NCBI GenBank assembly: GCA_937872125.1
Contig: CALMNY010000448.1
Coordinates: 1-10,335 of the forward strand
Source: an uncultured Candidatus Competibacteraceae bacterium
Lineage (GTDB): Bacteria; Pseudomonadota; Gammaproteobacteria; Competibacterales; Competibacteraceae
Direction: 5' to 3'
Length of the DNA stretch: 10,335 nt
The notes under the pieces are model-generated. The model had not been told where the DNA came from, did not search any database, and saw nothing but the letters and a program-made list of their open reading frames with translations. Position numbers and translations under genes: made by a program. Of this stretch, positions 1-5,919 are shown piece after piece (within the stretch, counting starts at the first letter, position 1; the number at the start of each line of letters is the position of its first letter).

Positions 1-552
1 CGCATCGAGGCGGTGACCGGGGAACGGGCGCTGGATTACGTGGCCGCGTTGCAGGATCGCGCCCGGCAGGCGGCGCAACTGGTCAAGGGCGACCGTGACA
101 ACTTCCCCGACAAGGTCCGGCAACTGGTCGAACGCGCCCGGCAACTGGAAAAGGAAGTCGAGCAGCTCAAGGGTCGGCTGGCCAGCGGGCAGGGCGCCGA
201 TCTGCTGAGCCAGACGGTCGAGGTGGGCGGCATCAAGGTGCTGGCCGCCCGGCTGGACGGGGTGGACGCCAAGACCCTGCGCGAGGCGGTGGACCGGTAC
301 AAGGATCAGCTCAAGGCGGCGGCGGTGGTGCTGGCCACGGTCGAGGATGGCAAGGTGCGGCTGGTGGCCGGCGTGACCCCCACGGAAACCCGGCGGCTCA
401 AGGCCGGCGAACTGGTCAACATGGTCGCGCAACAGGTCGGCGGCAAGGGCGGCGGGCGCGCGGACATGGCCCAGGCCGGCGGCACCGATCCTGCGAAACT
501 GGATACGGCGCTGCGCTCCGTGCCGGACTGGGTGCGCGGCCAACTGGCCTGA
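1..552 (+). CDS. alaS: Alanine--tRNA ligase, C-terminal part (5' end outside window)
   Basis: Cytoplasmic enzyme that charges tRNA-Ala with alanine. Only the last 183 residues are present; the frame is open from base 1 and ends at TGA 550-552, so the first GTG inside the window (13) is not the true start. The visible part opens with RIEAVTGE, typical of the end of the editing region. A charged, Gln/Arg/Leu-rich stretch at about residues 35-62 looks like a coiled-coil linker. The C-Ala (DHHA1-type) domain follows, with the glycine-rich GGKGGGRADMAQAGG at 147-161; this domain helps tRNA binding and links aminoacylation to editing. Catalytic and editing domains lie outside the window. It sits 125 bp upstream of lysC in the same orientation. 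A possible hairpin terminator follows, but lysC appears to have its own promoter. The family call is secure. Confidence 0.97.
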   Translation, partial: RIEAVTGERALDYVAALQDRARQAAQLVKGDRDNFPDKVRQLVERARQLEKEVEQLKGRLASGQGADLLSQTVEVGGIKVLAARLDGVDAKTLREAVDRYKDQLKAAAVVLATVEDGKVRLVAGVTPTETRRLKAGELVNMVAQQVGGKGGGRADMAQAGGTDPAKLDTALRSVPDWVRGQLA

Positions 553-567
553 ACCTGGGTGGATCGT

Positions 568-597
568 GCGGGAATCGCTTGGAGATTTCCCGCCTTT
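568..597 (+). terminator. Possible weak terminator after alaS
   Basis: A 7-bp perfect inverted repeat, GCGGGAA (568-574) and TTCCCGC (587-593), with a 12-nt loop, begins 16 bases after the alaS stop. Only a short CTTT follows, so termination would be weak. The loop contains the putative -35 of the lysC promoter. Confidence 0.4.
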
Positions 598-606
598 CGC
601 TATAAT
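579..606 (+). promoter_or_regulatory. Putative sigma-70 promoter of lysC
   Basis: A perfect TATAAT at 601-606 is preceded, after a 16-bp spacer, by the weaker hexamer TTGGAG (579-584; only TTG matches well). Transcription would start near 613, giving a leader of about 65 nt before the lysC ATG. The leader is too short for a lysine riboswitch. Confidence 0.6.
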
Positions 607-677
607 CGCCGCCTTTATGACCCGTCCGGGCTTTCCAGGTCGGGAATGCGTTTAGCCTTTGTTTTAGTAGGGAAACC

Positions 678-1910
678 ATGGCGCTTATCGTACAGAAATA
701 CGGCGGTACCTCGGTGGGCAACCTCGAGCGTATCGAGAACGTCGCGGAAAAAGTGATCGGCTGGCGCGGACGCGGCCATCAGGTGGTGGTCGTGGTGTCG
801 GCCATGAGCGGCGAAACCGACCGGTTAATCGGCCTGGCCAAGGGCATTACTCCCCGCCCCAATCCGCGCGAACTGGACGTGCTGCTGGCCACCGGCGAAC
901 AGGTGACGATTGCGCTGCTGTGCATCGCGCTGGAAAAGCGCGGCTGTCCGGCCCGCTCCTACACCGGCAGTCAGGTTCCCATCCTCACCGATAACGCCTT
1001 CAACAAGGCCCGCATCGAGGATGTGGAAAGCGCCGCCATGCGCGCCGATCTGGACGCGGGGCGGGTGGTGGTGGTGGCCGGGTTCCAGGGCGTGGACGAG
1101 GAGGGCAACATTACTACGCTGGGCCGGGGTGGTTCCGACACCACCGGCGTGGCGCTGGCCGCCGCGCTCAAGGCGGACGAATGCCAGATTTACACCGACG
1201 TGGACGGGGTGTACACCACCGATCCGCGCGTGGTCCCGGAAGCCCGCCGTTTGAACCGTATCACCTTCGAGGAAATGCTGGAAATGGCCAGCCTCGGCTC
1301 CAAGGTGCTGCAAATCCGCTCGGTGGAATTCGCCGGCAAACACAATGTCCCACTCCGTGTGCTCTCCACCTTCCAGGAAGGGCCGGGCACGTTGATTACC
1401 TTTGAGGAAGCGTTCGAGGCGGAACCGATGGAGAAAGTGCTGATTTCCGGCATTGCGTTCAATCGTGACGAGGCCAAGCTGACCGTATCGGGCGTTCCCG
1501 ACCGGCCCGGCATCGCCTTCAGCATTCTGGGGCCGGTATCCGACGCCAATATCGAAGTGGATATGATCATCCAGAATATCGGACGTGACGGCACCACCGA
1601 CTTTACTTTCACGGTGCACCGCAACGACTACGAGCGCACGCTGGAAATCCTGCAGCAGCACGCTGCGCAACTTGGCGCCCGCGAAGTTTCTGGCGACGCC
1701 AAGATCGCCAAGCTGTCCCTGGTTGGCATCGGTATGCGGTCTCACGCCGGCGTCGCCAGCAAAATGTTCCAGGCGCTGGCGAAGGAAGGGATCAATATTC
1801 GCATGATTTCCACCTCCGAGATCAAGATTTCGGTGGTGGTGGACGAGAAGTACCTGGAACTGGGGGTTCGCGCCCTCCACGAAGCCTTCGAACTGGACAA
1901 GACCGCCTGA
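678..1910 (+). CDS. lysC: Aspartokinase, monofunctional, two ACT domains
   Basis: Phosphorylates L-aspartate with ATP, the committed step to lysine, threonine, methionine and diaminopimelate. The 410 residues match the usual length of monofunctional proteobacterial LysC. The kinase domain spans about residues 1-245: KYGGTSVG at 7-14 (substrate/ATP Lys), ATGE at 71-74, TTLGRGGSDTT at 146-156, and YTDVDGVYTTDPR at 172-184. Two ACT domains follow, starting near KLTVSGVPDRPG (267-278) and near residue 345 with ISTSEIKISVVV (377-388); in this family they bind lysine and/or threonine for feedback inhibition. The ATG at 678 is preceded by TAGGGA, a modest ribosome site. An own promoter is likely at 579-606. 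An in-frame ATG at 1428 could start a separate ACT-only subunit. There is no homoserine dehydrogenase domain, so this is not ThrA or MetL. Confidence 0.97.
   Translation: MALIVQKYGGTSVGNLERIENVAEKVIGWRGRGHQVVVVVSAMSGETDRLIGLAKGITPRPNPRELDVLLATGEQVTIALLCIALEKRGCPARSYTGSQVPILTDNAFNKARIEDVESAAMRADLDAGRVVVVAGFQGVDEEGNITTLGRGGSDTTGVALAAALKADECQIYTDVDGVYTTDPRVVPEARRLNRITFEEMLEMASLGSKVLQIRSVEFAGKHNVPLRVLSTFQEGPGTLITFEEAFEAEPMEKVLISGIAFNRDEAKLTVSGVPDRPGIAFSILGPVSDANIEVDMIIQNIGRDGTTDFTFTVHRNDYERTLEILQQHAAQLGAREVSGDAKIAKLSLVGIGMRSHAGVASKMFQALAKEGINIRMISTSEIKISVVVDEKYLELGVRALHEAFELDKTA
1428..1910 (+). other. Possible internal start for an aspartokinase beta subunit
   Basis: The in-frame ATG of Met251 is preceded by GAGGCGG (1416-1422) five bases upstream, a usable Shine-Dalgarno site. 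Starting there would give a 160-residue protein made only of the two ACT domains. In Corynebacterium, Bacillus and Thermus, aspartokinase is an alpha2beta2 enzyme whose beta subunit arises from exactly this kind of internal start. The local sequence MEKVLISGIAFNRDEAKLTV is what I would expect at the family's beta start. Whether this start is used here is inference. Confidence 0.35.
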
Positions 1911-1917
1911 ACCCCGA

Positions 1918-1933
1918 CCGCGCTTCGGCGCGG
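1918..1933 (+). other. UUCG-tetraloop hairpin after lysC
   Basis: CCGCGC-TTCG-GCGCGG forms a perfect 6-bp stem closed by a C(UUCG)G tetraloop, beginning 8 bases after the lysC stop. No T-tract follows, so it is not a standard intrinsic terminator. It may protect a 3' end or assist Rho-dependent termination. The rest of the 153-bp lysC-csrA gap shows no convincing promoter. Confidence 0.5.
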
Positions 1934-2039
1934 GCCAGAGGGTAGAGGCGAGCGCGAGCACACAAAAAAATCTGCTGGCGGCAATGGACCGTTTGCAGAT
2001 GCGGACTGTCAAAAGCCGCAAGATGACCTGATGCTGTTC

Positions 2040-2054
2040 ATGGAAAACAAGGAG
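2040..2054 (+). promoter_or_regulatory. csrA ribosome site with paired CsrA-type GGA motifs
   Basis: The Shine-Dalgarno AAGGAG (2049-2054) lies 9 bases before the csrA ATG and sits inside ACAAGGA, close to the CsrA target consensus (ACARGGA). A second ANGGA motif, ATGGA, lies just upstream at 2040-2044, and a third at 1984-1988. Paired GGA sites overlapping the ribosome site are the usual arrangement for CsrA-mediated translational repression, so autoregulation is likely. Confidence 0.5.
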
Positions 2055-2063
2055 TAGCTTGAT

Positions 2064-2267
2064 ATGTTGATTCTGACGCGCAGAGTTGGGGAAACGCTGA
2101 TGATCGGTGACGAAGTGACGGTGACCGTGCTTGGCGTGAAAGGTAATCAGGTCCGCATTGGCGTCAATGCGCCCAAGGATATTGCGGTGCACCGCGAAGA
2201 AATCTACGAACGGATCAAACGTGAGCAGGATGGCGCTGCGCAGCCGCCCACCAGCCACGAGGGCTAA
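2064..2267 (+). CDS. csrA: Carbon storage regulator CsrA/RsmA
   Basis: Small dimeric RNA-binding protein that binds GGA motifs in mRNA leaders and changes translation and stability; it is itself titrated by small RNAs in gammaproteobacteria. The 67 residues are of normal length (about 60-70). The protein begins [10 protein letters not shown], where the N-terminal strand holds residues that contact RNA (L4, R6, R7 by analogy with E. coli), and continues through [15 protein letters not shown] to the conserved [10 protein letters not shown] (residues 43-52), which includes Arg44 of the RNA-binding surface. The C-terminal tail ([11 protein letters not shown]) is variable in the family. The start has an excellent Shine-Dalgarno (AAGGAG, 9-nt spacer). 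Position between lysC and tRNA-Ser matches the arrangement in Pseudomonas and relatives. Function call is very secure. Confidence 0.97.
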   Translation: MLILTRRVGETLMIGDEVTVTVLGVKGNQVRIGVNAPKDIAVHREEIYERIKREQDGAAQPPTSHEG

Positions 2268-2285
2268 ATGGGTTAAATCCAGGGC

Positions 2286-2314
2286 TTTACGCCAGCGATT
2301 GTAAAAGGTATTCT
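2286..2314 (+). promoter_or_regulatory. Possible promoter for tRNA-Ser
   Basis: TTTACG (2286-2291) and TATTCT (2309-2314) are separated by 17 bp; each matches four of six consensus bases. The site is in the gap between csrA and tRNA-Ser, 38 bases before the tRNA. The alternative is readthrough from csrA. Confidence 0.35.
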
Positions 2315-2324
2315 TATTTATTCT

Positions 2325-2347
2325 TGATGCCCGCACGGTGGGCATCA
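2325..2347 (+). other. Hairpin 4 bases upstream of tRNA-Ser
   Basis: TGATGCCC (2325-2332) pairs perfectly with GGGCATCA (2340-2347) around a 7-nt loop. No T-tract follows. In a csrA-tRNA transcript this stem would sit directly before the mature tRNA 5' end (2352), where a precursor is trimmed by RNase P; alternatively it marks the end of the csrA message. Confidence 0.5.
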
Positions 2348-2351
2348 TCCC

Positions 2352-2445
2352 GGAGAGATGGCCGAGCGGCTGAAGGCGCTCCCCTGCTAAGGGAGTATGG
2401 GGACATAAAACTCCATCGAGGGTTCGAATCCCTCTCTCTCCGCCA
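2352..2445 (+). tRNA. tRNA-Ser, anticodon GCU (reads AGC/AGU)
   Basis: A complete class II tRNA with encoded CCA (2443-2445). Acceptor stem GGAGAGA (2352-2358) pairs with TCTCTCC (2435-2441), with discriminator G2442. The anticodon stem CTCCC/GGGAG encloses loop CTGCTAA, with anticodon GCT at 2386-2388. A long variable arm follows, as required for serine identity. The T arm is GAGGG-TTCGAAT-CCCTC (2418-2434). The D arm includes GGCCGAGCGGCTGAAGGC. Confidence 0.98.
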
Positions 2446-2468
2446 AGTTTCTGCGAGTCGTGCGGAAA

Positions 2469-2497
2469 TTGACAAGGTTTCACTGAGTCCGCATAAT
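2469..2497 (+). promoter_or_regulatory. Strong sigma-70 promoter for tRNA-Arg
   Basis: A perfect TTGACA (2469-2474), a 17-bp spacer and CATAAT (2492-2497, five of six) lie between the two tRNA genes. The following CCGCCTCCCC is a GC-rich discriminator of the kind that makes stable-RNA promoters sensitive to ppGpp. Transcription would start near 2504, about 11 bases before the tRNA. Confidence 0.8.
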
Positions 2498-2514
2498 CCG
2501 CCTCCCCGTTTAAC

Positions 2515-2591
2515 GCGCCCGTAGCTCAGTTGGATAGAGTACTTGGCTACGAACCAAGGGGTCGGGAGTTCGAATCTCTCCGGGCGCGCCA
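2515..2591 (+). tRNA. tRNA-Arg, anticodon ACG (wobble A, presumably modified to inosine)
   Basis: A complete 77-nt tRNA with encoded CCA (2589-2591). Acceptor stem GCGCCCG (2515-2521) pairs with CGGGCGC (2581-2587), with discriminator G2588. Anticodon stem CTTGG/CCAAG encloses CTACGAA, with anticodon ACG at 2549-2551. In bacteria A34 of this tRNA is converted to inosine by TadA, so that it reads CGU, CGC and CGA. T arm: GGGAG-TTCGAAT-CTCTC. It has its own promoter upstream and a strong terminator downstream. Confidence 0.98.
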
Positions 2592-2603
2592 GCCGAAACA
2601 ACG

Positions 2604-2638
2604 AAAGGATCAGACCACAAGTCTGATCCTTTTTGTTT
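2604..2638 (+). terminator. Intrinsic terminator of the csrA-tRNA cluster
   Basis: A 12-bp perfect stem, AAAGGATCAGAC (2604-2615) with GTCTGATCCTTT (2621-2632), has the 5-nt loop CACAA and runs into TTTTTGTTT. It lies 12 bases after the tRNA-Arg CCA. This is a textbook Rho-independent terminator. Confidence 0.95.
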
Positions 2639-2744
2639 GGCGCCTGCGTCAACTCACGCACACGATTCAGCCGGGAACCATTGGCCTATCCAAACATCAG
2701 GAAGGAGAGATCTTCATTCGCTCCCGATTACCCTGGAAGCCGCC

Positions 2745-4841
2745 ATGCCCGAATCCCAGCACCCCAATCGCCTGATCCACGAAACCAGCCCCTACCTGCG
2801 CCAGCACGCCTACAATCCGGTGGATTGGCATCCCTGGGGCGAGGAGGCGCTGGAACTCGCTCGCCGCTCCGGTAAGCCGATCCTGCTGTCCATCGGCTAC
2901 TCGGCTTGCCACTGGTGCCATGTCATGGCCCACGAATCCTTCGAGGATGAAGCTACCGCCCAAGTGATGAACGAATTATTCGTCAACATCAAGGTGGACC
3001 GGGAGGAGCGGCCTGACCTCGACAAGATTTACCAGACCGCCTTTCAAATCCTGCACCGGCGGGCCGGCGGCTGGCCATTGACCATGTTTCTGACTCACGA
3101 TGACCGGGTCCCCTTCGTGGGTGGCACCTATTTTCCCAAAACGCCCCGCTATGGTATGCCGGCGTTCACCGATCTCCTGCGCCAGGTCAGCAGCCATTAC
3201 CGCCAGCACCTGCGGGAATTGCGCGAGCAGAACCAGGCGCTGCTGGATGCGCTGCGCGCCGACATGACCCAGCCGACCGCGCCGGGGACCGCCGTCCTGA
3301 CCGCTGCCCCGCTCCAGGCTGGCCGCGACCAGCTCGTGGCCAGCCTCGATCCCGTTCATGGCGGTTTTGGCGGCGCTCCCAAATTTCCCCATCCTTTCAG
3401 CCTGGAACGGCTGCTGCGCCACTGGGTCGCCAGTACCCAGAGCAGCCAGCCGGATCCATCAGCGGAAACCGCCCTGCGGCTCACCTTGCGGCAAATGGCG
3501 CGGGGCGGCATTTACGACCATCTGGGCGGCGGGTTTTACCGCTATGCGGTGGATGCTGAATGGAGCATTCCGCACTTTGAGAAAATGCTCTACGACAACG
3601 GCCCGCTGCTGGCGCTGTACAGCCAGATCTGGCAGGCGACCGCCGATCCGCTGTTTCGCACGGTCGCCGAGGAGACAGGCGAGTGGGTGATGCGGGAAAT
3701 GCAGGCGCCCGAGGGCGGCTATTACGCCACGCTGGATGCCGATTCCGAAGGCGCGGAGGGCCGGTTCTATCTGTGGACGCCCGATCAGGTTCAGGGATTG
3801 CTGAGCACCGAGGAATATTTAGCCTTTGCCGTCTGTTATGGCCTGGAACAGCCGCCCAATTTCGAGAACCACACCTGGCATCTGCGAATCCACGCCGAAC
3901 CCGCCGAACTGGCGGGCCGACTGGCGATGGAACCTGCGCAGGTCACTGCCTGGCTGAGCAGCGCCCGGCGCACGCTGTTCGAGGCCCGGTCGCAGCGAAT
4001 CTGGCCTGGCCGGGACGAAAAGATTCTCACCGCCTGGAACGGCTTGATGATCAAGGGTATGGCGGCTGCTGGCCGGCATCTGGGCCGGACGGATTTCGTC
4101 GCCTCGGCGGAACGCGCCCTGGATTTTATTCGTACCCATTTATGGCGGGACGACCGTCTACTGGCGGTCTGCAAGGAGGGCCAGGCGCGGCTGAACGCTT
4201 ATCTGGACGATTATGCCTTCCTGATTGCCGGCATTCTGGAACTGCTGCAATGCCGCTGGCGCGACGGCGACCTGGATTTTGCTCTGACCTTGGCCGACGT
4301 ACTCCTCGACCAGTTCGAGGATCGGGAAGCGGGTGGTTTTTTCTTCACCGCCCACGATCACGAACCGCTGATCCAGCGGCCCAAGCCAGCGCATGACGAC
4401 GCCCTGCCGGCTGGCAACGGCATCGCCGCACAAGCACTGTTGCGACTGGGCCATCTCACGGGTCGGACTGCCTATCTTGATGCGGCGGAACGGACGCTAC
4501 ACTGGGCCTGGCCGATGCTCCAGCGGGCGCCAAGTGCTTGCAATGCTTTGTTGACGGCGTTGGAGGAGTATCTGGAGCCGCCCCAGATCATCCTGTTGCG
4601 TGGCGATGGCGAGGCGCTGGAAGCGTGGCGGAGGCGGTGCGCCCAACCGTGCGCGCCACAGCGGCTGACGCTGGCGCTTCCCGCTCACGCTGCGCCGCCG
4701 CCAGGATTGCTGATCGGGCGGCGGGCGGACGCCGCCCCGGTAACCGCTTATCTTTGCCGTGGGTTACAATGCCTGCCGCCGATGACGACGCTGGCGGAAT
4801 TGGAACCCGAACTGGCCCGAACCGAAGCGATGACGCCCTGA
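2745..4841 (+). CDS. SSP411/YyaL-family protein (DUF255 thioredoxin-like domain plus alpha-barrel domain)
   Basis: A 698-residue cytoplasmic protein of a widespread family of uncertain function (B. subtilis YyaL, mammalian SPATA20). The start at ATG 2745 was chosen because the conserved N-terminus [21 protein letters not shown] begins at residue 8; GGAAG lies 5 bases upstream. An upstream in-frame TTG (2637) lies in the terminator T-tract and is rejected. The thioredoxin-like domain covers about residues 8-165 with a CxxC-type motif SACHWCHVM (CHWC at 55-58). The remainder resembles the alpha/alpha barrel of the N-acylglucosamine 2-epimerase/glycosidase superfamily: [10 protein letters not shown] (261-270), [10 protein letters not shown] (276-285), [13 protein letters not shown] (424-436), LDDYAFLI (487-494). 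It ends with CRGLQCLPP (671-679), a conserved cysteine pair. No signal peptide is visible. No operon partner is evident; the preceding gene cluster is terminated just upstream. Enzymatic activity is unproven. Confidence 0.93.
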   Translation: MPESQHPNRLIHETSPYLRQHAYNPVDWHPWGEEALELARRSGKPILLSIGYSACHWCHVMAHESFEDEATAQVMNELFVNIKVDREERPDLDKIYQTAFQILHRRAGGWPLTMFLTHDDRVPFVGGTYFPKTPRYGMPAFTDLLRQVSSHYRQHLRELREQNQALLDALRADMTQPTAPGTAVLTAAPLQAGRDQLVASLDPVHGGFGGAPKFPHPFSLERLLRHWVASTQSSQPDPSAETALRLTLRQMARGGIYDHLGGGFYRYAVDAEWSIPHFEKMLYDNGPLLALYSQIWQATADPLFRTVAEETGEWVMREMQAPEGGYYATLDADSEGAEGRFYLWTPDQVQGLLSTEEYLAFAVCYGLEQPPNFENHTWHLRIHAEPAELAGRLAMEPAQVTAWLSSARRTLFEARSQRIWPGRDEKILTAWNGLMIKGMAAAGRHLGRTDFVASAERALDFIRTHLWRDDRLLAVCKEGQARLNAYLDDYAFLIAGILELLQCRWRDGDLDFALTLADVLLDQFEDREAGGFFFTAHDHEPLIQRPKPAHDDALPAGNGIAAQALLRLGHLTGRTAYLDAAERTLHWAWPMLQRAPSACNALLTALEEYLEPPQIILLRGDGEALEAWRRRCAQPCAPQRLTLALPAHAAPPPGLLIGRRADAAPVTAYLCRGLQCLPPMTTLAELEPELARTEAMTP

Positions 4842-4918
4842 AACTGCGGCGGGTTAATTCCACGGGGCGGCCTGATAGTCTGCCTGCGAATTTTTCATTC
4901 ACTTCCCGCGTAAGCTAC

Positions 4919-4924
4919 CATAAT
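4919..4924 (+). promoter_or_regulatory. Possible -10 element upstream of the 254-residue gene
   Basis: CATAAT within TACCATAAT (five of six consensus) lies 66 bases before the ATG at 4990. No good -35 hexamer is seen at the right distance, so this is a weak call. The rest of the 148-bp gap holds nothing else I can support. Confidence 0.3.
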
Positions 4925-4989
4925 TAGGTTGTCGCCATGGTTCGCGAACGTATCCACTCATTCCCATACCCTGGAGAGGGCACGCCATT

Positions 4990-5754
4990 ATGACCGTTCA
5001 TCTGTATTTCTCGTTGATTCCTGAAGCATTAATTGCCTCCATGCTCCCGCCGGAACAGTTTGGGCAATACTACTCTACCGGGCACAAGTACAAGTCCAAG
5101 GGGCAATCGATCTTTTTTGAAGTTGATCCGGCGTTCCGCCACGATTTTTTTGAGATCGAGGAGGGCGTCAAACGCTGTGTGCCGCATCCCGATGGCGCGC
5201 CCAAAAATTCGGTCTACATCGCAATCTATCGGGTATTGGAACATATTCCCGTCAGCGCGCTGGGCAAGCTCTATTTGAGTACAGCGTATGGCCATACCCT
5301 GGGGTTGGAACGGGGTAAGATCACGCCAAGGGAAGCGCCAGGGCTGCACATGTACCAGGATCTGGCGCCAGTGAACAGCCTGGTCGTCAGCACTCAGGAT
5401 CCTGTTGCTTACTATCAGGGGGTTACCAGCCAGCCCGCCAAATTCATTCGGTTCCCTGGTCTGTGCTTCGTTGAATTGGGTCTGGGCGCGCTGGCGACTG
5501 ATCCCGAGAACGGGCCGGTGGGCGATTTACCCTATTCGTTCATGCACCATCTGCGCGAGGCGCTGTTGGAACTGGAGCCGCAGAGCAAGCAGAGCAAGCT
5601 GGTGCATCGGGTGCATTCGCTGGAATTCCCATACCGGATGATCAAGAGCGGTTTCTATATGGGCAACGGCCCCGATCTGGCGTTCTATCCGATGCCTTCG
5701 CATGAAGCGTTGCGGCGGGAGCACAACCAGTGGTGGCGTTCGGCCAATCTTTGA
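4990..5754 (+). CDS. Unrecognised conserved-looking protein, 254 residues
   Basis: I do not recognise this family and give no function. The ATG at 4990 is preceded by GGAGAGGG (4973-4980) with a 9-nt spacer, a strong ribosome site, and codon use looks like that of its neighbours, so this is a real gene. The protein begins MTVHLYFSLIPEALIASML: hydrophobic but without the positive charges of a signal peptide, so it is probably cytoplasmic. It is mixed alpha/beta in appearance, rich in aromatic residues (FGQYYSTG 24-31, SIFFEVDP 40-47, MIKSGFYMGNGPDLAFYPMP 217-236). It has two cysteines (C63, C159), not arranged as a metal or redox motif. His/Tyr-rich segments at 98-122 and a charged helix LLELEPQSKQSKL (192-204) stand out. 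It stands alone: a separate gene upstream and a convergent degV gene downstream. Confidence 0.85.
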   Translation: MTVHLYFSLIPEALIASMLPPEQFGQYYSTGHKYKSKGQSIFFEVDPAFRHDFFEIEEGVKRCVPHPDGAPKNSVYIAIYRVLEHIPVSALGKLYLSTAYGHTLGLERGKITPREAPGLHMYQDLAPVNSLVVSTQDPVAYYQGVTSQPAKFIRFPGLCFVELGLGALATDPENGPVGDLPYSFMHHLREALLELEPQSKQSKLVHRVHSLEFPYRMIKSGFYMGNGPDLAFYPMPSHEALRREHNQWWRSANL

Positions 5755-5792
5755 GCGGGTAACGCCGGCTGGGCCCTCTTTATTAGGAGGGA

Positions 5793-5823
5793 CGCGGGGA
5801 TATGGCCGGCGCGTATCCCCGCG
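5793..5823. terminator. Hairpin between converging genes
   Basis: CGCGGGGATA (5793-5802) and TATCCCCGCG (5814-5823) form a perfect 10-bp stem with an 11-nt loop. A smaller one, CCCTC/GAGGG (5774-5778 with 5787-5791), lies just upstream. Position between convergent genes suggests transcript ends from both sides, but neither strand has a following T-tract, so it is not a standard intrinsic terminator. The rest of the 165-bp gap shows nothing. Confidence 0.45.
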
Positions 5824-5919
5824 CGTTCGATGCGATGCCCAACAGCAGCCCCGGCAACCGAACTGCGCTCTGGGACCGTTCGGAAGGCGAGGCGGTCAAT
5901 TCGGGGTTGACGTGGTGTT

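Noticed and set aside
613..677. Lysine riboswitch upstream of lysC
   Set aside because: The leader is about 65 nt, far shorter than the known lysine aptamer, and shows no long multi-helix structure.
825..2483. Long open frame on the minus strand (552 codons) antisense to lysC and csrA and running into tRNA-Ser
   Set aside because: It opposes well-identified genes and a tRNA, its translation is His/Arg/Gly-rich without domain-like motifs, and it is the expected by-product of GC-rich codon use in lysC.
2702..2718. Strong Shine-Dalgarno-like AAGGAGAGA before the SSP411/YyaL gene, possibly starting a short ORF
   Set aside because: No ATG, GTG or TTG lies at a suitable distance; the only candidate is an ATT giving about 20 codons that overlap the main gene.
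2637..2744. N-terminal extension of the SSP411/YyaL gene from a TTG start
   Set aside because: The TTG lies in the T-tract of the tRNA terminator, has no ribosome site, and the added residues precede the conserved family N-terminus.
3683..4396. 237-codon plus-strand frame inside the SSP411/YyaL gene
   Set aside because: It is a shifted frame of a strongly conserved gene, with Arg/Gly-rich low-information sequence.
4862..4895. Intrinsic terminator after the SSP411/YyaL gene (GGCGG/CTGCC stem and TTTTT)
   Set aside because: The stem is only 5 bp with a G-U pair, and the T run is separated from it by several bases.
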